A DNA stretch of 64,000 nucleotides from NCBI RefSeq assembly GCF_014843005.1, contig NZ_JACYXM010000002.1:310001-374000 (forward strand). Reading direction: 5' to 3'. Origin of the DNA: Rhodanobacter sp. DHG33. GTDB taxonomy: Bacteria > Pseudomonadota > Gammaproteobacteria > Xanthomonadales > Rhodanobacteraceae. A program made the position numbers and the translations under genes. Position 1 is the stretch's first letter. Each line of letters starts with the position of its first letter. The notes below the pieces were generated by a model. That model saw only the letters and a program-made list of their open reading frames with translations, did no database searches and had not been told where the DNA came from. Shown here piece by piece: positions 44,527 to 56,651 of this stretch.

Positions 44527-45458
44527 GCGCGATGCCATGGCATGCGGCGGACTGGGCGCGCCTGCAGGCGCGCCGCGAACGCGATGCCTTGCCGCATGCC
44601 CTGCTGCTGTGCGGCCCTGCCGGATTGGGCAAGCGGGTATTCGCGCAGCGCTTCGTGCGCGGCCTCTTGTGCGGACACGCACGGGACGGCGAAGCCTGCG
44701 GGCAATGCCGCAGCTGTCTGCTGCTGGATGCGGGTACGCATCCCGACGTGGTGACGTTGAGCTTCGGCCTGCGCAAGGACGGCACACCGCGCACCGAGAT
44801 CGTGGTGGAGCAGGTCCGCGACCTGTCCGCGCGGCTGGCGATGAGCAGCCAGTTCGGCGGCTGGCAGGTGGCGCTGATCGATCCGGCCGATGCGATGAAC
44901 GCGGCGGCGGCCAATGCGCTGCTGAAGACGCTGGAAGAACCGGCCGCGCGCACCATGCTGATTCTTCTGGCCGACGCGCCGTGGCGCTTGCCGCAGACGA
45001 TACGCAGCCGCTGCCAGCGCATCGAATTCAACGTGCCGGCGCCCGAAGAGGCGCAGGCGTGGCTGCAGGGGCAGGGTGTGGCGCAGGCGCAGAAGGCGCT
45101 GGAAGCAGCGCTGGGCAACCCGGGCCTGGCCTTGGCCTGGGCACAGGAAGGCGCGCTGGACCGTCGTACCGAAGTGCGTCGCGACCTTGCCGCACTGGCC
45201 GCCGGCCGCGGCCAGGTCACCGAGATGGCGCGGCGCTGGCTGGACGACGAAGCCGCGCAGCGCCTGTGGTTCGCCGCGCAGGCCGTGATCGACGAACGGC
45301 GTGCGCAGGCTTCGCAGAGCACGCCGCCGCTTGCCAGTGCGATGGACGGCGAAGCCCTGGCGCATTGGTACGACGCCGCCAACCGCACCCGCGATGCCTT
45401 GCGCGGCCCCTTGCGCGGCGACCTGCTGCTGCTGGAGTTGCTGGCGCAATGGCGTTGA
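44523..45458 (+). CDS. holB: DNA polymerase III subunit delta prime
   Basis: HolB is the clamp-loader stator. The 311-residue product has the degenerate P-loop LCGPAGLGKRVFAQRF, zinc-binding cysteines (CGHARDGEACGQCRSC), [23 protein letters not shown] and the SRC motif IRSRCQRIEF. Its partner DnaX is encoded at 24896. It is coupled to tmk by ATGA and overlaps the following deacetylase gene by ten bases. Confidence 0.95.
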   Translation: MSAMPWHAADWARLQARRERDALPHALLLCGPAGLGKRVFAQRFVRGLLCGHARDGEACGQCRSCLLLDAGTHPDVVTLSFGLRKDGTPRTEIVVEQVRDLSARLAMSSQFGGWQVALIDPADAMNAAAANALLKTLEEPAARTMLILLADAPWRLPQTIRSRCQRIEFNVPAPEEAQAWLQGQGVAQAQKALEAALGNPGLALAWAQEGALDRRTEVRRDLAALAAGRGQVTEMARRWLDDEAAQRLWFAAQAVIDERRAQASQSTPPLASAMDGEALAHWYDAANRTRDALRGPLRGDLLLLELLAQWR

Positions 45459-46393
45459 ATGCGCCGGGCGAGTTCTTCGCTGTCACGGCACAGACCCGCC
45501 TGCTGGTGGTGGCACCGCATCCCGACGACGAGACGCTCGCCAACGGCCTGCTGATACAGCGCGTGCATGCGGCCGGCGGTACGGTGCGCGTGCTGCTGCT
45601 CACCGACGGCGACAACAATCCGTGGCCGCAACGCTGGCTGGAGCGGCGCTGGTCCATCGGTGCCGCCGAGCGTGCGCGCTGGGGGCATCGCCGCCGCGCC
45701 GAATGCGGAGAGGCGCTGCGGCAATTGGGCGTGCCGCCCTCGGCGCTGCAGCCGCTGGGTTGGCCCGACATGGGCCTGCTCGGTTGCCTGCTGCAGCCGG
45801 AGGGTAGGCCTTTGGCCACGCTGACGACCGTGCTGGACGATTTCGCGCCCAACCTGGTTGCCATGCCCGCGCTGGCGGACCGTCATCCCGATCATGGAGC
45901 GGCTCACGTACTGGCGCGCATGGCCGCGGCGAGGTCGGGTTGTCCGGCGACCCTGCTCGGCTATCTGATCCATGGCCAGGAAGGCGGTCTGCCCGTATTC
46001 GAATCCACCGGCACCCCGGCGTGGCAGGCCGCCAAGCAGAAGGCGCTGGCGGCGTACGGTACCCAACTGGCCTTGAGCGGCGGCCGGCTGCGCCAATGGG
46101 CGGAGCGCCCCGAGCGCCATATGCGGATCGAACCGCCGCCGCCCGGCGCGGCGCGGACCTTGCCATGGCGGCCTTCGTCCCTGCTGTGGCCGCGCCTGCG
46201 GCTGACCGCTGCCAGCACGGGCGGCGAAGCGCGGCAATGGCCCTGGCTCGCCGCACCCCTGCGGCAGGACGGGCAGGGCGGTTGGCAGTTGGACTGGCCG
46301 GCAGCGCGGACGGAGGGCTCCTGCTTCGTGCGCCTTTCGCTGGCGCTGCCGTCGCCATGGATCTTCGACCATTGGGGCTGGTGTGAACTGTGA
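45449..46393 (+). CDS. PIG-L (LmbE-like) family deacetylase
   Basis: PIG-L enzymes are zinc-dependent N-deacetylases of N-acetylglucosamine-type sugars. The 314-residue protein shows the first zinc motif PHPDDETLANG (about residues 24-34), LLLTDGDNNPWP, and the second motif RHPDHGAAH (about 148-156). No signal peptide is obvious. ATG 45449 lies inside the end of holB, so it belongs to the same operon, an unusual insertion between holB and pilZ. The substrate is unknown; an envelope or cell-wall sugar would fit the neighbours (mltG, pilZ) but is inference. Confidence 0.87.
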   Translation: MALNAPGEFFAVTAQTRLLVVAPHPDDETLANGLLIQRVHAAGGTVRVLLLTDGDNNPWPQRWLERRWSIGAAERARWGHRRRAECGEALRQLGVPPSALQPLGWPDMGLLGCLLQPEGRPLATLTTVLDDFAPNLVAMPALADRHPDHGAAHVLARMAAARSGCPATLLGYLIHGQEGGLPVFESTGTPAWQAAKQKALAAYGTQLALSGGRLRQWAERPERHMRIEPPPPGAARTLPWRPSSLLWPRLRLTAASTGGEARQWPWLAAPLRQDGQGGWQLDWPAARTEGSCFVRLSLALPSPWIFDHWGWCEL

Positions 46394-46468
46394 AGCTTTG
46401 CGCGGGGCGCGGCCCTCGCTAGCATGGGTACCATCGCATCGGCAGCCGAGAGCCGTCCAGGAGTCCGC

Positions 46469-46822
46469 ATGAATCCCGTCGCCGCCCGCCAGGGCATCAT
46501 CTCGCTGAAGATCAAGGACGCCGCCTCGTTGTACAACGCCTATATGCCGTTCCTGCGCAACGGCGGCCTGTTTGCGCCCACCGCCCAGTCGTATTCGCTG
46601 GGCGACGAGGTGGTGCTGCTGGTGAGCCTGGCCGAAGAGAGCGAACGCCTGTCGGTGGTGGGCAAGGTGGCGTGGATCTGCCCGACCGGTGCGCAGGGCA
46701 ACCACACCGCGGGCGTCGGCATTCACTTCAACGACACGCCGGATGCCGAGGTGGCGCGCCAGCGCATCGAGAACATGCTCGCCGGCGTGCTCAATTCCGA
46801 GCGTCCCACGAACACCATGTGA
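46469..46822 (+). CDS. pilZ: Type IV pilus biogenesis protein PilZ
   Basis: The 117-residue product is PilZ proper, needed for type IV pilus assembly and twitching; this branch typically does not bind cyclic di-GMP. It begins MNPVAARQGIISLKIKDAAS, contains AYMPFLRNGGLFAPTAQSY and LGDEVVLLVSLAEESERL, and ends near GVGIHFNDTPDAEVARQRIE. The RxxxR and D/NxSxxG cyclic di-GMP motifs are not seen. ATG 46469 has GGAG eight bases upstream; length equals Pseudomonas PilZ (118). Position after holB is conserved. Confidence 0.93.
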   Translation: MNPVAARQGIISLKIKDAASLYNAYMPFLRNGGLFAPTAQSYSLGDEVVLLVSLAEESERLSVVGKVAWICPTGAQGNHTAGVGIHFNDTPDAEVARQRIENMLAGVLNSERPTNTM

Positions 46823-46838
46823 CGCCTCCGCAGGCGTC
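46821..46838 (+). terminator. Weak hairpin at the pilZ stop
   Basis: GACGCCT (46821-46827) pairs with AGGCGTC (46832-46838) around CCGC and includes part of the stop codon. An ATTTT stretch lies 13 bases later, so termination is possible but weak. Confidence 0.35.
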
Positions 46839-46880
46839 GCGGGGTGCGGAATTTTCGTGCATCCGACGAACGTCAAGCTG

Positions 46881-46908
46881 TTGTGGTGTCGGCATGCGCT
46901 GATACAAT
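46881..46908 (+). promoter_or_regulatory. Sigma-70-like promoter of the nuo operon
   Basis: TTGTGG (46881-46886) and TACAAT (46903-46908) are spaced by 16 bp, about 140 bases before the nuoA GTG. It is the best promoter-like match in the 227-bp gap between pilZ and nuoA. Confidence 0.55.
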
Positions 46909-47049
46909 GCGTCGGTTCACGACTTGGATCGTGGAGAGTCGGGCGCCCGCGGTTGTCACCGAATGGGAGCGTGGTTGCCCGAAACGCATTGCCGGACCGT
47001 CTCCCCGCGGTCGCTGATGCGCCCCGATGGCGCGGAGGTAGGTTGCATC

Positions 47050-47396
47050 GTGATTGCCGAATATTGGCCTGTACTGCTTTTCATCGCCGTGGCCGCCGGC
47101 CTGGGCATCGTCCTGCTCGTGATCGGCATGCTGGCCGGCAAGCACCGGCCCAGCGCGGAAAAACTTTCGCCCTATGAGTGCGGCTTCGAGGCCTTCGAGG
47201 ATGCACGCGCGCGTTTCGACGTGCGCTATTACCTGCTGGCCATCCTTTTCATCATCTTCGATCTGGAAATCGCTTTCCTGTTTCCCTGGGCGGTGGTGTT
47301 CAAGCAGATCGGCATCGTGGCGCTGATCGAGATGGCGCTGTTCCTGCTGCTGCTGGTGATCGGTTTCGCCTACGTCTGGAAGAAGGGAGCACTGGA

Positions 47397-47406
<10 letters not shown>
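47050..47406 (+). CDS. nuoA: NADH-quinone oxidoreductase subunit A
   Basis: Membrane subunit of respiratory complex I, next to the quinone channel. The 118-residue protein has three helices and the family signature [35 protein letters not shown]. The start is taken as GTG 47050 ([14 protein letters not shown]), with GGAGGT about ten bases upstream, because it gives the usual family length; the ORF remains open further upstream without homology. It overlaps nuoB by ten bases. Confidence 0.94.
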
Positions 47407-47954
<548 letters not shown>

Positions 47955-47964
47955 AGGCAGAGCC

Positions 47965-48696
47965 ATGACCGATACGCAAAAGACCTCGCTGGCCGAGCGC
48001 CTTGCCGCACGGTTCGGCGACACGCTGAAGATCAGCGTCGTGCGCAACGAGACCACCGCCGAACTGGCGGCCGCCGACCTGCTCGCCGTGGCCACCGCGC
48101 TGCGCGACGAACCGGGCTTCCGCTTCAGCGAGCTGGTCGACCTGTGCGGCGTCGACTACCTCGGCTACGGCCAGACCGAGTGGGACACCACCGACGTCAC
48201 CAGCACCGGCTTCTCGCGTGGCGTGGAAGGCGATGCGATGGGCCGTTTCGACTGGGCCGACCGTCCGCGCGACGTGAACCGCCCGCGCCGTTTCGCCTCG
48301 GTGATGCACCTGCTCTCCATCGAGCACAACCAGCGCCTGCGCCTACGCGTGTTCTGCGAAGACGACAGCCTGCCGCTGGTGCCGTCCGTCTGCGGTATCT
48401 GGCCTGGCGTGAACTGGTTCGAGCGCGAGTCGTTCGACCTCTACGGCATCATCTACGACGGCCACCCCGACCTGCGCCGCATCCTCACCGACTACGGTTT
48501 CGTGGGGCATCCGTTCCGCAAGGACTTCCCGCTGATCGGCAACGTCGAAGTGCGCTACGACCCCGAGCAGAAGCGGGTGGTGTACGAACCCGTGACGTCG
48601 GTGGTGCCGCGCGTGCTGGTGCCGCGCGTGATCCGCGACGACGCCGACCTCATGCAGGCCAAGGCCGAAGCCGCCGACGATTGGCGCAGGAACTGA
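47965..48696 (+). CDS. nuoC: NADH-quinone oxidoreductase subunit C
   Basis: Hydrophilic arm subunit of complex I. The 243-residue product has the 30-kDa subunit signature [20 protein letters not shown], then [20 protein letters not shown] and D are separate genes here, unlike the fused nuoCD of E. coli. ATG 47965 has GGCAGAGCC upstream; the in-frame TTG 24 bases earlier lies in the nuoB end and is less likely. Confidence 0.96.
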   Translation: MTDTQKTSLAERLAARFGDTLKISVVRNETTAELAAADLLAVATALRDEPGFRFSELVDLCGVDYLGYGQTEWDTTDVTSTGFSRGVEGDAMGRFDWADRPRDVNRPRRFASVMHLLSIEHNQRLRLRVFCEDDSLPLVPSVCGIWPGVNWFERESFDLYGIIYDGHPDLRRILTDYGFVGHPFRKDFPLIGNVEVRYDPEQKRVVYEPVTSVVPRVLVPRVIRDDADLMQAKAEAADDWRRN

Positions 48697-48700
48697 TTCG

Positions 48701-49957
<1,257 letters not shown>

Positions 49958-49978
49958 GCCGGCACGACGGAGATACGC

Positions 49979-50506
49979 ATGAAAGCCACCGGACATTACG
50001 ACCAGGTCAAGAACGTCGATCCGCTCGCCGTGCTCAACGAGCACACGCGCCACCACATCGACCACTGGCTGACCAAGTTCCCGCCGGATCGCCGGCGCTC
50101 GGCGCTGATCCAGGCGCTGTTCGCCGCGCAGGAACAGAACCAGGGCTTCCTCACCGACGAGCTGATCGCCGCGGTGGCGAAGTACCTCGACCTGCCTGCG
50201 GTGTGGGCCTACGAAGTGGCCAGCTTCTACTCGATGCTGGAGACCAAGCCGGTGGGCCGCCACAACGTGGCGATCTGCACCAACATCTCGTGCTGGCTCA
50301 ACGGCGGCATGGACCTGGTGAAGCATTGCGAGCAGAAGCTCGGCATCAAGCTGGGCGAGAGCACCGCGGACGGCCGCATCTACCTCAAGCGCGAGGAAGA
50401 GTGCATCGCCGCCTGCGTGTACGCGCCGGCGATGACCGTGAACGGCCATTACCACGAGCGGATCACCATCGAGAAGCTCGACCAGATTCTGGACGGGTTG
50501 GAGTAA
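49979..50506 (+). CDS. nuoE: NADH-quinone oxidoreductase subunit E
   Basis: A thioredoxin-like 2Fe-2S subunit (cluster N1a) of the NADH module. The 175-residue product has cluster ligands in ICTNISCWLNGG and EECIAACVYAPAMTVNG. It is followed by nuoF after seven bases. The ATG is preceded by GGAGATACGC. Confidence 0.97.
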   Translation: MKATGHYDQVKNVDPLAVLNEHTRHHIDHWLTKFPPDRRRSALIQALFAAQEQNQGFLTDELIAAVAKYLDLPAVWAYEVASFYSMLETKPVGRHNVAICTNISCWLNGGMDLVKHCEQKLGIKLGESTADGRIYLKREEECIAACVYAPAMTVNGHYHERITIEKLDQILDGLE

Positions 50507-50513
50507 GCGCGAC

Positions 50514-51851
50514 ATGGCAAGCACTACCGGTCCGGTCGGGCCCGCACCCCAGGAACACCAGGTCGTCTACACCACGCTGCATTTCGACAAGCCGTGGGCG
50601 ATGGACAACTACGAGAAAGTGGACGGCTACAAGGCGTGGCGCAAGATCCTCGCCGAGAAGCCCGATCCCGCCTCGCTGGTCGATATCGTCAAGAACAGCA
50701 ACCTGCGCGGCCGCGGCGGCGCGGGCTTCCCGACCGGCCTGAAGTGGTCCTTCATGCCCAAGGGCAACATGCAGAAGTACATCCTCTGCAACTCGGACGA
50801 GTCCGAGCCGGGCACTGCGAAAGACCGCGACATCCTGCGCTACAATCCGCACGCGGTGGTCGAGGGTCTGGCGATCGCCTGCTACTGCACCGGCTCCACC
50901 GTGGCCTACAACTACCTGCGCGGCGAATTCCACCACGAGCCCTTCGAGCATTTCGAAGAGGCGCTGAAGGAAGCCTACGCGGCAGGCCTGCTGGGCAAGA
51001 ACATCCAGGGTTCGGGCATCGACGTGGACATCTACGGCGCGCTCGGCGCCGGCGCCTACATCTGCGGCGAGGAAACCGCATTGATGGAGTCGCTGGAAGG
51101 CAAGAAGGGCCAGCCGCGCTTCAAGCCGCCGTTCCCGGCCAACTTCGGCCTGTACGGCAAGCCCACCACGATCAACAACACCGAGACCTACGCCTCGGTG
51201 CCGGCGATTCTGCGCAACGGCGCGGAGTGGTTCCTCAACCTCGGCAAGCCGAACAACGGCGGTCCGAAGATCTTCTCGGTCTCCGGCCATGTCGCCAAGC
51301 CGGGCAACTTCGAGATCCGCCTCGGCACCTCGTTCAAGGATCTGCTCGAGATGGCCGGCGGCATACGCAACGGCAACCAGCTCAAGGCGGTGATCCCCGG
51401 CGGCTCCTCGATGAAGGTGCTCAACGCCGAGGAGATGATGTCCGCCACGATGGACTACGACTGCCTGCAGAAGCTGGGCTCGGGCCTGGGTTCCGGCGCG
51501 GTGATCGTGATGGACGAAACCACCTGCATGGTGAAGGCCTGCCATCGCATCGCGCAGTTCTACCATGCCGAATCCTGCGGTCAGTGCACGCCGTGCCGCG
51601 AAGGCACCGGCTGGATGTTCCGCGTGCTGACCCGCATCGTGGAAGGCAAGGGCTCGCAGGACGACCTGCATCGCCTCAAGGCCATCGCCGGCCAGATCGA
51701 GGGCCACACCATCTGCGCGTTCGGCGAAGCTGCCGCGTGGCCGGTGCAGGGCTTCCTCGCCAAGTTCTGGGACGAATTCGAATACTACGTGCAGCACGGT
51801 CGGTCGATGACCGAAGACCGGCTTGCCGCCAACCGTGGAGTCGCTGCATGA
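50514..51851 (+). CDS. nuoF: NADH-quinone oxidoreductase subunit F
   Basis: NuoF binds NADH, FMN and the 4Fe-4S cluster N3. The 445-residue product shows the NADH/FMN region LRGRGGAGFPTGLKW, SDESEPGTAKDRDI, GAYICGEETALMESLEG and the cluster ligands ESCGQCTPCREGTGWM. The stop overlaps the nuoG start (ATGA). Confidence 0.98.
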   Translation: MASTTGPVGPAPQEHQVVYTTLHFDKPWAMDNYEKVDGYKAWRKILAEKPDPASLVDIVKNSNLRGRGGAGFPTGLKWSFMPKGNMQKYILCNSDESEPGTAKDRDILRYNPHAVVEGLAIACYCTGSTVAYNYLRGEFHHEPFEHFEEALKEAYAAGLLGKNIQGSGIDVDIYGALGAGAYICGEETALMESLEGKKGQPRFKPPFPANFGLYGKPTTINNTETYASVPAILRNGAEWFLNLGKPNNGGPKIFSVSGHVAKPGNFEIRLGTSFKDLLEMAGGIRNGNQLKAVIPGGSSMKVLNAEEMMSATMDYDCLQKLGSGLGSGAVIVMDETTCMVKACHRIAQFYHAESCGQCTPCREGTGWMFRVLTRIVEGKGSQDDLHRLKAIAGQIEGHTICAFGEAAAWPVQGFLAKFWDEFEYYVQHGRSMTEDRLAANRGVAA

Positions 51852-54172
51852 GTGCGCAGCCCACCAGCACTGCCCCCGACGTCGTCAACATCGAGGTTGA
51901 CGGCAAGCCCGTGCAGATCCGCAAGGGCGCGATGATCATCGAGGCGGCCGACGCCGTCGGTATCGCCATCCCGCGCTTCTGCTACCACCGCAAGCTCCCG
52001 ATCGCCGCCAACTGCCGCATGTGTCTGGTTGACGTGGAGATGGGCGGCCGCCCGATGCCGAAGCCGCAGCCGGCCTGCGCCACGCCGGTGGGCGAGGGCA
52101 TGAAGGTCACCACGCGCACGGACAAGGCGCTGAAGTTCCAGAAGGACGTGATGGAGTTCCTTCTGATCAACCATCCGCTGGACTGCCCGATCTGCGACCA
52201 GGGCGGCGAGTGCGAGCTGCAGGACGTGGCGCTGGGCTACGGTCGCAGCGTGTCGCGCTATACCGAGCGCAAGCGCACCATCGCCGACGAGAACATCGGG
52301 CCGCTGGTCGCCACCGAGATGACCCGCTGCATCCAGTGCACGCGCTGCGTGCGCTTCACCAGCGAGATCGCCGGCAGCTACGAGCTGGGCGGCATGAGCC
52401 GCGGCGAGAACCTGCAGATCGGCACGTATATCGGCAAAACCGTCGAAACGGAGCTGTCGGGCAACATCATCGACGTCTGCCCGGTGGGCGCGCTCACCAA
52501 CAAGCCGTTCCAGTACCAGGCGCGCGCCTGGGAACTGATCGCCAAGCCATCGGTGGCCTACCACGACGCGCTGGGCTCCAACCTGTGGCTGCACACGCGC
52601 CGCGGCGAAGTGCTCCGCACCGTGCCGCGCGACAACGAATCGGTCAACGAATGCTGGCTGTCCGACCGTGATCGCTACAGCCACCAGGGCCTGTACGCCG
52701 CGGACCGCGTCAGCGCGCCGCAGGTCAAGCGCAACGGCCAGTGGCAGCAGACCACCTGGGAAGACGCGCTTTCCGTCGCCGCCGAAGCATTGAAGGGCAT
52801 GCCGGGCAGCGAGCTGGGCGTGCTGGTGCATCCGGCCACCACCAACGAGGAAGCCGACCTGGTGCTGCGTCTTGCGCGCGGCCTGGGCAGCGCCCACGTC
52901 GACCATCGCCTGCGCCAGCTCGACTTCGCCGACAACGCCGTGGCCACCCGCTTCGGCCTGCCGGTGGCGGAGGTGTCGCAGGTGCAGGCCGCGCTGCTGG
53001 TCGGTTCCGACCTGCGCCGCGAAATGCCGCTGCTCAACCATCGCCTGCACCAGGCGGCCAAGAAGGGTGCCAAGGTGTACGCGGTCAATCCGGCTGCGTT
53101 CGAGTTCAACTACAAGCTCGCCGGCGCCGCCATCGTGCCGCCGCAGGGCATGGTCGACGCGCTGCTGGCGCTGGCCCGCGCTGCGGTGGCGGAAGGCGCC
53201 GCCGCGCCGGCCGCACTGGCCGATGCGATCAACGGCGCCGCCAGCGACGAGGGCGACCATGCCGCACTTGCCGCGCTGAAGGCGGGCAAGGCGGTGGTGA
53301 TCTTCGGCGAAGCCGCGGCCACCCATCCGGAAGCCTCGTGGCTGCGCGCCATCGCGCGCTTTGTCGCCACGGCTACCGGTGCCGGCTACAACGAATTGCC
53401 CGTGGGCGCGAACGCCGTCGGCCTGGCCCAGCTCGGCGCGGTGCCGGGCAACGGCGGGCTGGACGCGCAGGCCATGCTGGCGCAGCCGCGCAAGGGCTAC
53501 GTGCTGTACGGCGTGGAACCGCCGCACGATTTCGCCGACGGCACGCTGGTGCTCAATGCGCTGCGTGGCGCGCAGCAGGTGGTGGCGTTCAGCGCCTACG
53601 CCAGCGACGCGCTGCGCGAGGTGGCCAACGTGATCCTGCCGATCGCGCTGCTGCCGGAAACCGACGGCACGCTGGTGAACGTCGACGGCGTGGCGCAGGC
53701 GGTGCAGGCCGGCGCGAAGGCGCCGGGCGACGCCCGCCCGGGCTGGAAGGTGCTGCGCGCGCTGGGCGGCCTGATGAAGTTCGCCGGTTTCGAATTCGAC
53801 GACCTCGCCGGCCTGCGCGACGGCATCGCGGCGCGTGGCGCCGCGGCGCGCGATGCGCTGGCCGCGCGCAAGCCGGTCGCCGGCCTGGCACGTATCGCCA
53901 CGTGGCCGATCTACCGCGGCGACGCGGTGCTGCGCCGTGCCACCGCGCTCAACGCGCATCCGCTGAACCGCGCGCCGGCTGCCCGCATCAACGCGGACGA
54001 AGCCGCGCGCCTCGGTCTGGCCGAGGGTGCGGCGGTGCGCGTCGGCGACGCCACGCTGCCGGTGGCCATCGACCGCACCGTGCCGGACGGCGCCGTGTGG
54101 ATCGAGGCTGCGCAGGACATCACCGCCACGCTGCCGCCCTACGGCGCAGCCATCACCTTGAGCAAGGCGTAA
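51848..54172 (+). CDS. nuoG: NADH-quinone oxidoreductase subunit G
   Basis: The large iron-sulfur subunit carries one 2Fe-2S and several 4Fe-4S clusters. The 774-residue product has the plant-ferredoxin type domain ([21 protein letters not shown] and [11 protein letters not shown]), [18 protein letters not shown], the second cluster module [10 protein letters not shown] with [12 protein letters not shown], and a molybdopterin-like C-terminal domain (from about 220). ATG 51848 is set by overlap with nuoF. Confidence 0.97.
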   Translation: MSAQPTSTAPDVVNIEVDGKPVQIRKGAMIIEAADAVGIAIPRFCYHRKLPIAANCRMCLVDVEMGGRPMPKPQPACATPVGEGMKVTTRTDKALKFQKDVMEFLLINHPLDCPICDQGGECELQDVALGYGRSVSRYTERKRTIADENIGPLVATEMTRCIQCTRCVRFTSEIAGSYELGGMSRGENLQIGTYIGKTVETELSGNIIDVCPVGALTNKPFQYQARAWELIAKPSVAYHDALGSNLWLHTRRGEVLRTVPRDNESVNECWLSDRDRYSHQGLYAADRVSAPQVKRNGQWQQTTWEDALSVAAEALKGMPGSELGVLVHPATTNEEADLVLRLARGLGSAHVDHRLRQLDFADNAVATRFGLPVAEVSQVQAALLVGSDLRREMPLLNHRLHQAAKKGAKVYAVNPAAFEFNYKLAGAAIVPPQGMVDALLALARAAVAEGAAAPAALADAINGAASDEGDHAALAALKAGKAVVIFGEAAATHPEASWLRAIARFVATATGAGYNELPVGANAVGLAQLGAVPGNGGLDAQAMLAQPRKGYVLYGVEPPHDFADGTLVLNALRGAQQVVAFSAYASDALREVANVILPIALLPETDGTLVNVDGVAQAVQAGAKAPGDARPGWKVLRALGGLMKFAGFEFDDLAGLRDGIAARGAAARDALAARKPVAGLARIATWPIYRGDAVLRRATALNAHPLNRAPAARINADEAARLGLAEGAAVRVGDATLPVAIDRTVPDGAVWIEAAQDITATLPPYGAAITLSKA

Positions 54173-54177
54173 GGCAC

Positions 54178-55194
54178 ATGGGCGAACAGCTACTCAACCA
54201 GGTCATCTGGCCGGTCATCCACATCCTGTGCATCGTGTTGCCGCTGGTGATCACGGTGGCGCTGTATGTGTGGTGGGAGCGCAAGGTGCTCGGCTGGATG
54301 CACGTGCGCATGGGGCCGAACAAGGTCGGCCCGTTCGGCCTGCTGCAGGCCTTCGCCGACGTGGTGAAGCTGCTGCTGAAGGAAGTGATCCTGCCGAGCA
54401 GCGCGAACCGCGCGCTGTACTACCTCGCGCCGCTGCTTGCGCTGGTGCCGGCACTGGCAGCGTGGGCGGTGATCCCGTTCGGCACCAAGCTGGTGCTGTC
54501 GAACGCGAACGCGGGCCTGCTTTACCTGCTGGCGATGACCTCGATCGGCGTGTACGGCATCATCCTCGCCGGCTGGGCGTCGAATTCGCGCTACGCCTTG
54601 CTTGGCGCGATGCGTTCCGCGGCGCAGGTGATCTCTTACGAACTGGCGATGGGCCTGTGCCTGGTCTGCGTGCTGGTGCTGGCCGGTTCGCTGAACCTCA
54701 CCGACATCGTCAACGCGCAGGCCGGCGGCAAGGGCATCTTCAGCTGGTACATGTGGCCGCTGCTGCCGGTGTTCATCATCTACTTCATTTCCGGTGTGGC
54801 CGAGACCAACCGCGCGCCGTTCGACGTGGCGGAAGGCGAGTCGGAAATCGTCGCCGGTTTCCACGTGGAGTATTCCGGCTCGGCGTTCGCGCTGTTCTTC
54901 CTGGCCGAGTACGCCAACATGATCCTGGTGAGCTTCCTCGCCTCGATCCTGTTCATGGGCGGCTGGCTCAGCCCGTTCCCGGAAAGCTGGGGCCTGGTCG
55001 GCCACGGCAATCCGCTGTGGCTGTTCGCCAAGGTGTTCATCTTCGCCTTCCTGTTCCTGTGGCTGCGCGCCACCTTCCCGCGCTACCGCTACGACCAGAT
55101 CATGCGACTGGGCTGGAAGGTATTCATTCCGATCGCGATCGTGTGGGTGCTGGTGGCCGGTTGCATGAAGTACTACGGCATCGCGGGGGCTTGA
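54178..55194 (+). CDS. nuoH: NADH-quinone oxidoreductase subunit H
   Basis: Membrane subunit at the junction with the hydrophilic arm, forming part of the quinone chamber. The 338-residue protein has eight helices and the signatures [36 protein letters not shown] and [27 protein letters not shown]. It begins five bases after nuoG. Confidence 0.98.
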   Translation: MGEQLLNQVIWPVIHILCIVLPLVITVALYVWWERKVLGWMHVRMGPNKVGPFGLLQAFADVVKLLLKEVILPSSANRALYYLAPLLALVPALAAWAVIPFGTKLVLSNANAGLLYLLAMTSIGVYGIILAGWASNSRYALLGAMRSAAQVISYELAMGLCLVCVLVLAGSLNLTDIVNAQAGGKGIFSWYMWPLLPVFIIYFISGVAETNRAPFDVAEGESEIVAGFHVEYSGSAFALFFLAEYANMILVSFLASILFMGGWLSPFPESWGLVGHGNPLWLFAKVFIFAFLFLWLRATFPRYRYDQIMRLGWKVFIPIAIVWVLVAGCMKYYGIAGA

Positions 55195-55202
55195 GAATTC
55201 CG

Positions 55203-55694
55203 ATGAAACGCGTAATCAGTTATTTCAACAGCCTGCTGCTGATCGAGCTGCTCAAGGGCCTGGGCCTGACCTGGCGCTACCTGTTCAGCCCCAAGTACAC
55301 GATGCGCTACCCGATGGAGCACATCCCCAAGTCGAACCGCTTCCGCGGCCTGCACGCGCTGCGCCGCTACGCGAACGGCGAGGAACGCTGCATCGCCTGC
55401 AAGCTGTGCGAAGCGGTGTGCCCCGCGCTGGCGATCACCATCGACTCCGCGCCGCGCGAGAGCGACGGCCAGCGCCGCACCACGCGCTACGACATCGACC
55501 TGTTCAAGTGCATCTTCTGCGGCTTCTGCGAAGAGAGCTGCCCAGTGGACTCGATCGTCGAGACCAGCATCCACGAGTACCACTTCGAGCACCGCGGCGA
55601 GAACGTGGTGACCAAGCCCCAGCTGCTCGCCATCGGCGACCGCTTCGAGGCGGACATCGCCGCTGCCCGTGCGCAAGACGCGGCCTACCGCTGA
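55203..55694 (+). CDS. nuoI: NADH-quinone oxidoreductase subunit I
   Basis: A ferredoxin-like subunit with two 4Fe-4S clusters (N6a, N6b). The 163-residue product has the two CxxCxxCxxxCP motifs [18 protein letters not shown] and [17 protein letters not shown], and the leader [20 protein letters not shown] that docks to the membrane arm. It starts eight bases after nuoH. Confidence 0.98.
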   Translation: MKRVISYFNSLLLIELLKGLGLTWRYLFSPKYTMRYPMEHIPKSNRFRGLHALRRYANGEERCIACKLCEAVCPALAITIDSAPRESDGQRRTTRYDIDLFKCIFCGFCEESCPVDSIVETSIHEYHFEHRGENVVTKPQLLAIGDRFEADIAAARAQDAAYR

Positions 55695-55706
55695 GGACGG
55701 AACATC

Positions 55707-56345
55707 ATGATCGATCCGAACCTGTTCCAACTCATCTGTTTCTACGCCTTCGGCGCGGTCACGGTGATTTCCGCGCTGGCGGTGATCACCCTGCGCAACT
55801 CGGTGCACGCTGTGCTGGCGCTGGTGCTGACCTTCTTCAGCACGGCCTGCATCTGGATGCTGGCCGAGGCGGAGTTCCTCGCCATCGCGCTGATCGTGGT
55901 GTACGTGGGCGCGGTGATGGTGCTGTTCCTGTTCGTGGTGATGATGCTGGATATCGACCTGGAGCGCCTGCGCGAAGGCTTCGTGCGCTTCCTGCCGGTG
56001 GGCCTGGTGGTCGCCGTGGTGATGCTGCTGGAAATGCTGGGCCTGATCGGCGTGCGCGTGATGCATGCGCAGACGCTGGGCGCCAATCCCGCGGGCGATT
56101 CCAACACCGCGTGGCTGGGCAAGGCGCTGTACTCGCAGTACCTGCTGCCGTTCGAGATCGCCGCGCTGATCCTCACCGTGGGTGTGGTCGCCGCCGTGGC
56201 GCTGACCCTGCGCCAGCGCACCGGCGTGAAGCACCAGCACGCCAGCCAGCAGGTGCTGGTCAACCCGCGTGATCGCGTGCGTGTGGTGAAGATGGCGGCC
56301 GAGCGCCCCGTCGATGCCGCGCCGGCCCAGGAGTCCCAGCCATGA
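55707..56345 (+). CDS. nuoJ: NADH-quinone oxidoreductase subunit J
   Basis: Membrane subunit with five helices, including the conserved [20 protein letters not shown] segment (helix 3, pi bulge). The 212-residue protein begins [20 protein letters not shown]. The last 40 residues are polar and variable. The stop overlaps the nuoK start (ATGA). Confidence 0.96.
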   Translation: MIDPNLFQLICFYAFGAVTVISALAVITLRNSVHAVLALVLTFFSTACIWMLAEAEFLAIALIVVYVGAVMVLFLFVVMMLDIDLERLREGFVRFLPVGLVVAVVMLLEMLGLIGVRVMHAQTLGANPAGDSNTAWLGKALYSQYLLPFEIAALILTVGVVAAVALTLRQRTGVKHQHASQQVLVNPRDRVRVVKMAAERPVDAAPAQESQP

Positions 56346-56647
56346 TTACCCTTTCGCACTTCATCGTGCTCGGCGCGATCCTGTTCTGCATCGCCGTCGC
56401 CGGCCTGTTCATCAACCGCAAGAACGTGATCGTGCTGCTGATGGCGATCGAGCTGATGCTGCTGGCGGTGAACATCAACTTCGTGGCGTTCTCCCGCTTC
56501 GGCCACGACGTGGCGGGGCAGGTGTTCGTGTTCTTCATCCTCACCGTGGCTGCGGCGGAATCCGCCATCGGCCTGGCGATCCTGGTGCTGTTGTTCCGCA
56601 ACCGCAGCACGGTCAACGTCGCCGAAATCGACAGCATGAAGGGTTGA
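56342..56647 (+). CDS. nuoK: NADH-quinone oxidoreductase subunit K
   Basis: A small three-helix proton-channel subunit of 101 residues, related to MrpC. It contains the two conserved Glu in [11 protein letters not shown] and [18 protein letters not shown]. Coupled to nuoJ by overlap; nuoL begins four bases after its stop. Confidence 0.97.
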   Translation: MITLSHFIVLGAILFCIAVAGLFINRKNVIVLLMAIELMLLAVNINFVAFSRFGHDVAGQVFVFFILTVAAAESAIGLAILVLLFRNRSTVNVAEIDSMKG

Positions 56648-56651
56648 TCCG

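Noticed and set aside
46823-47049. secG or tRNA-Leu upstream of nuoA, as in some relatives
   Set aside because: No secG frame and no tRNA cloverleaf could be found in the gap.
50594-54172. A 1192-codon plus frame starting inside nuoF
   Set aside because: Only the part from 51848 is real (nuoG); the rest is an alternative frame of nuoF with Arg-rich low-complexity sequence.
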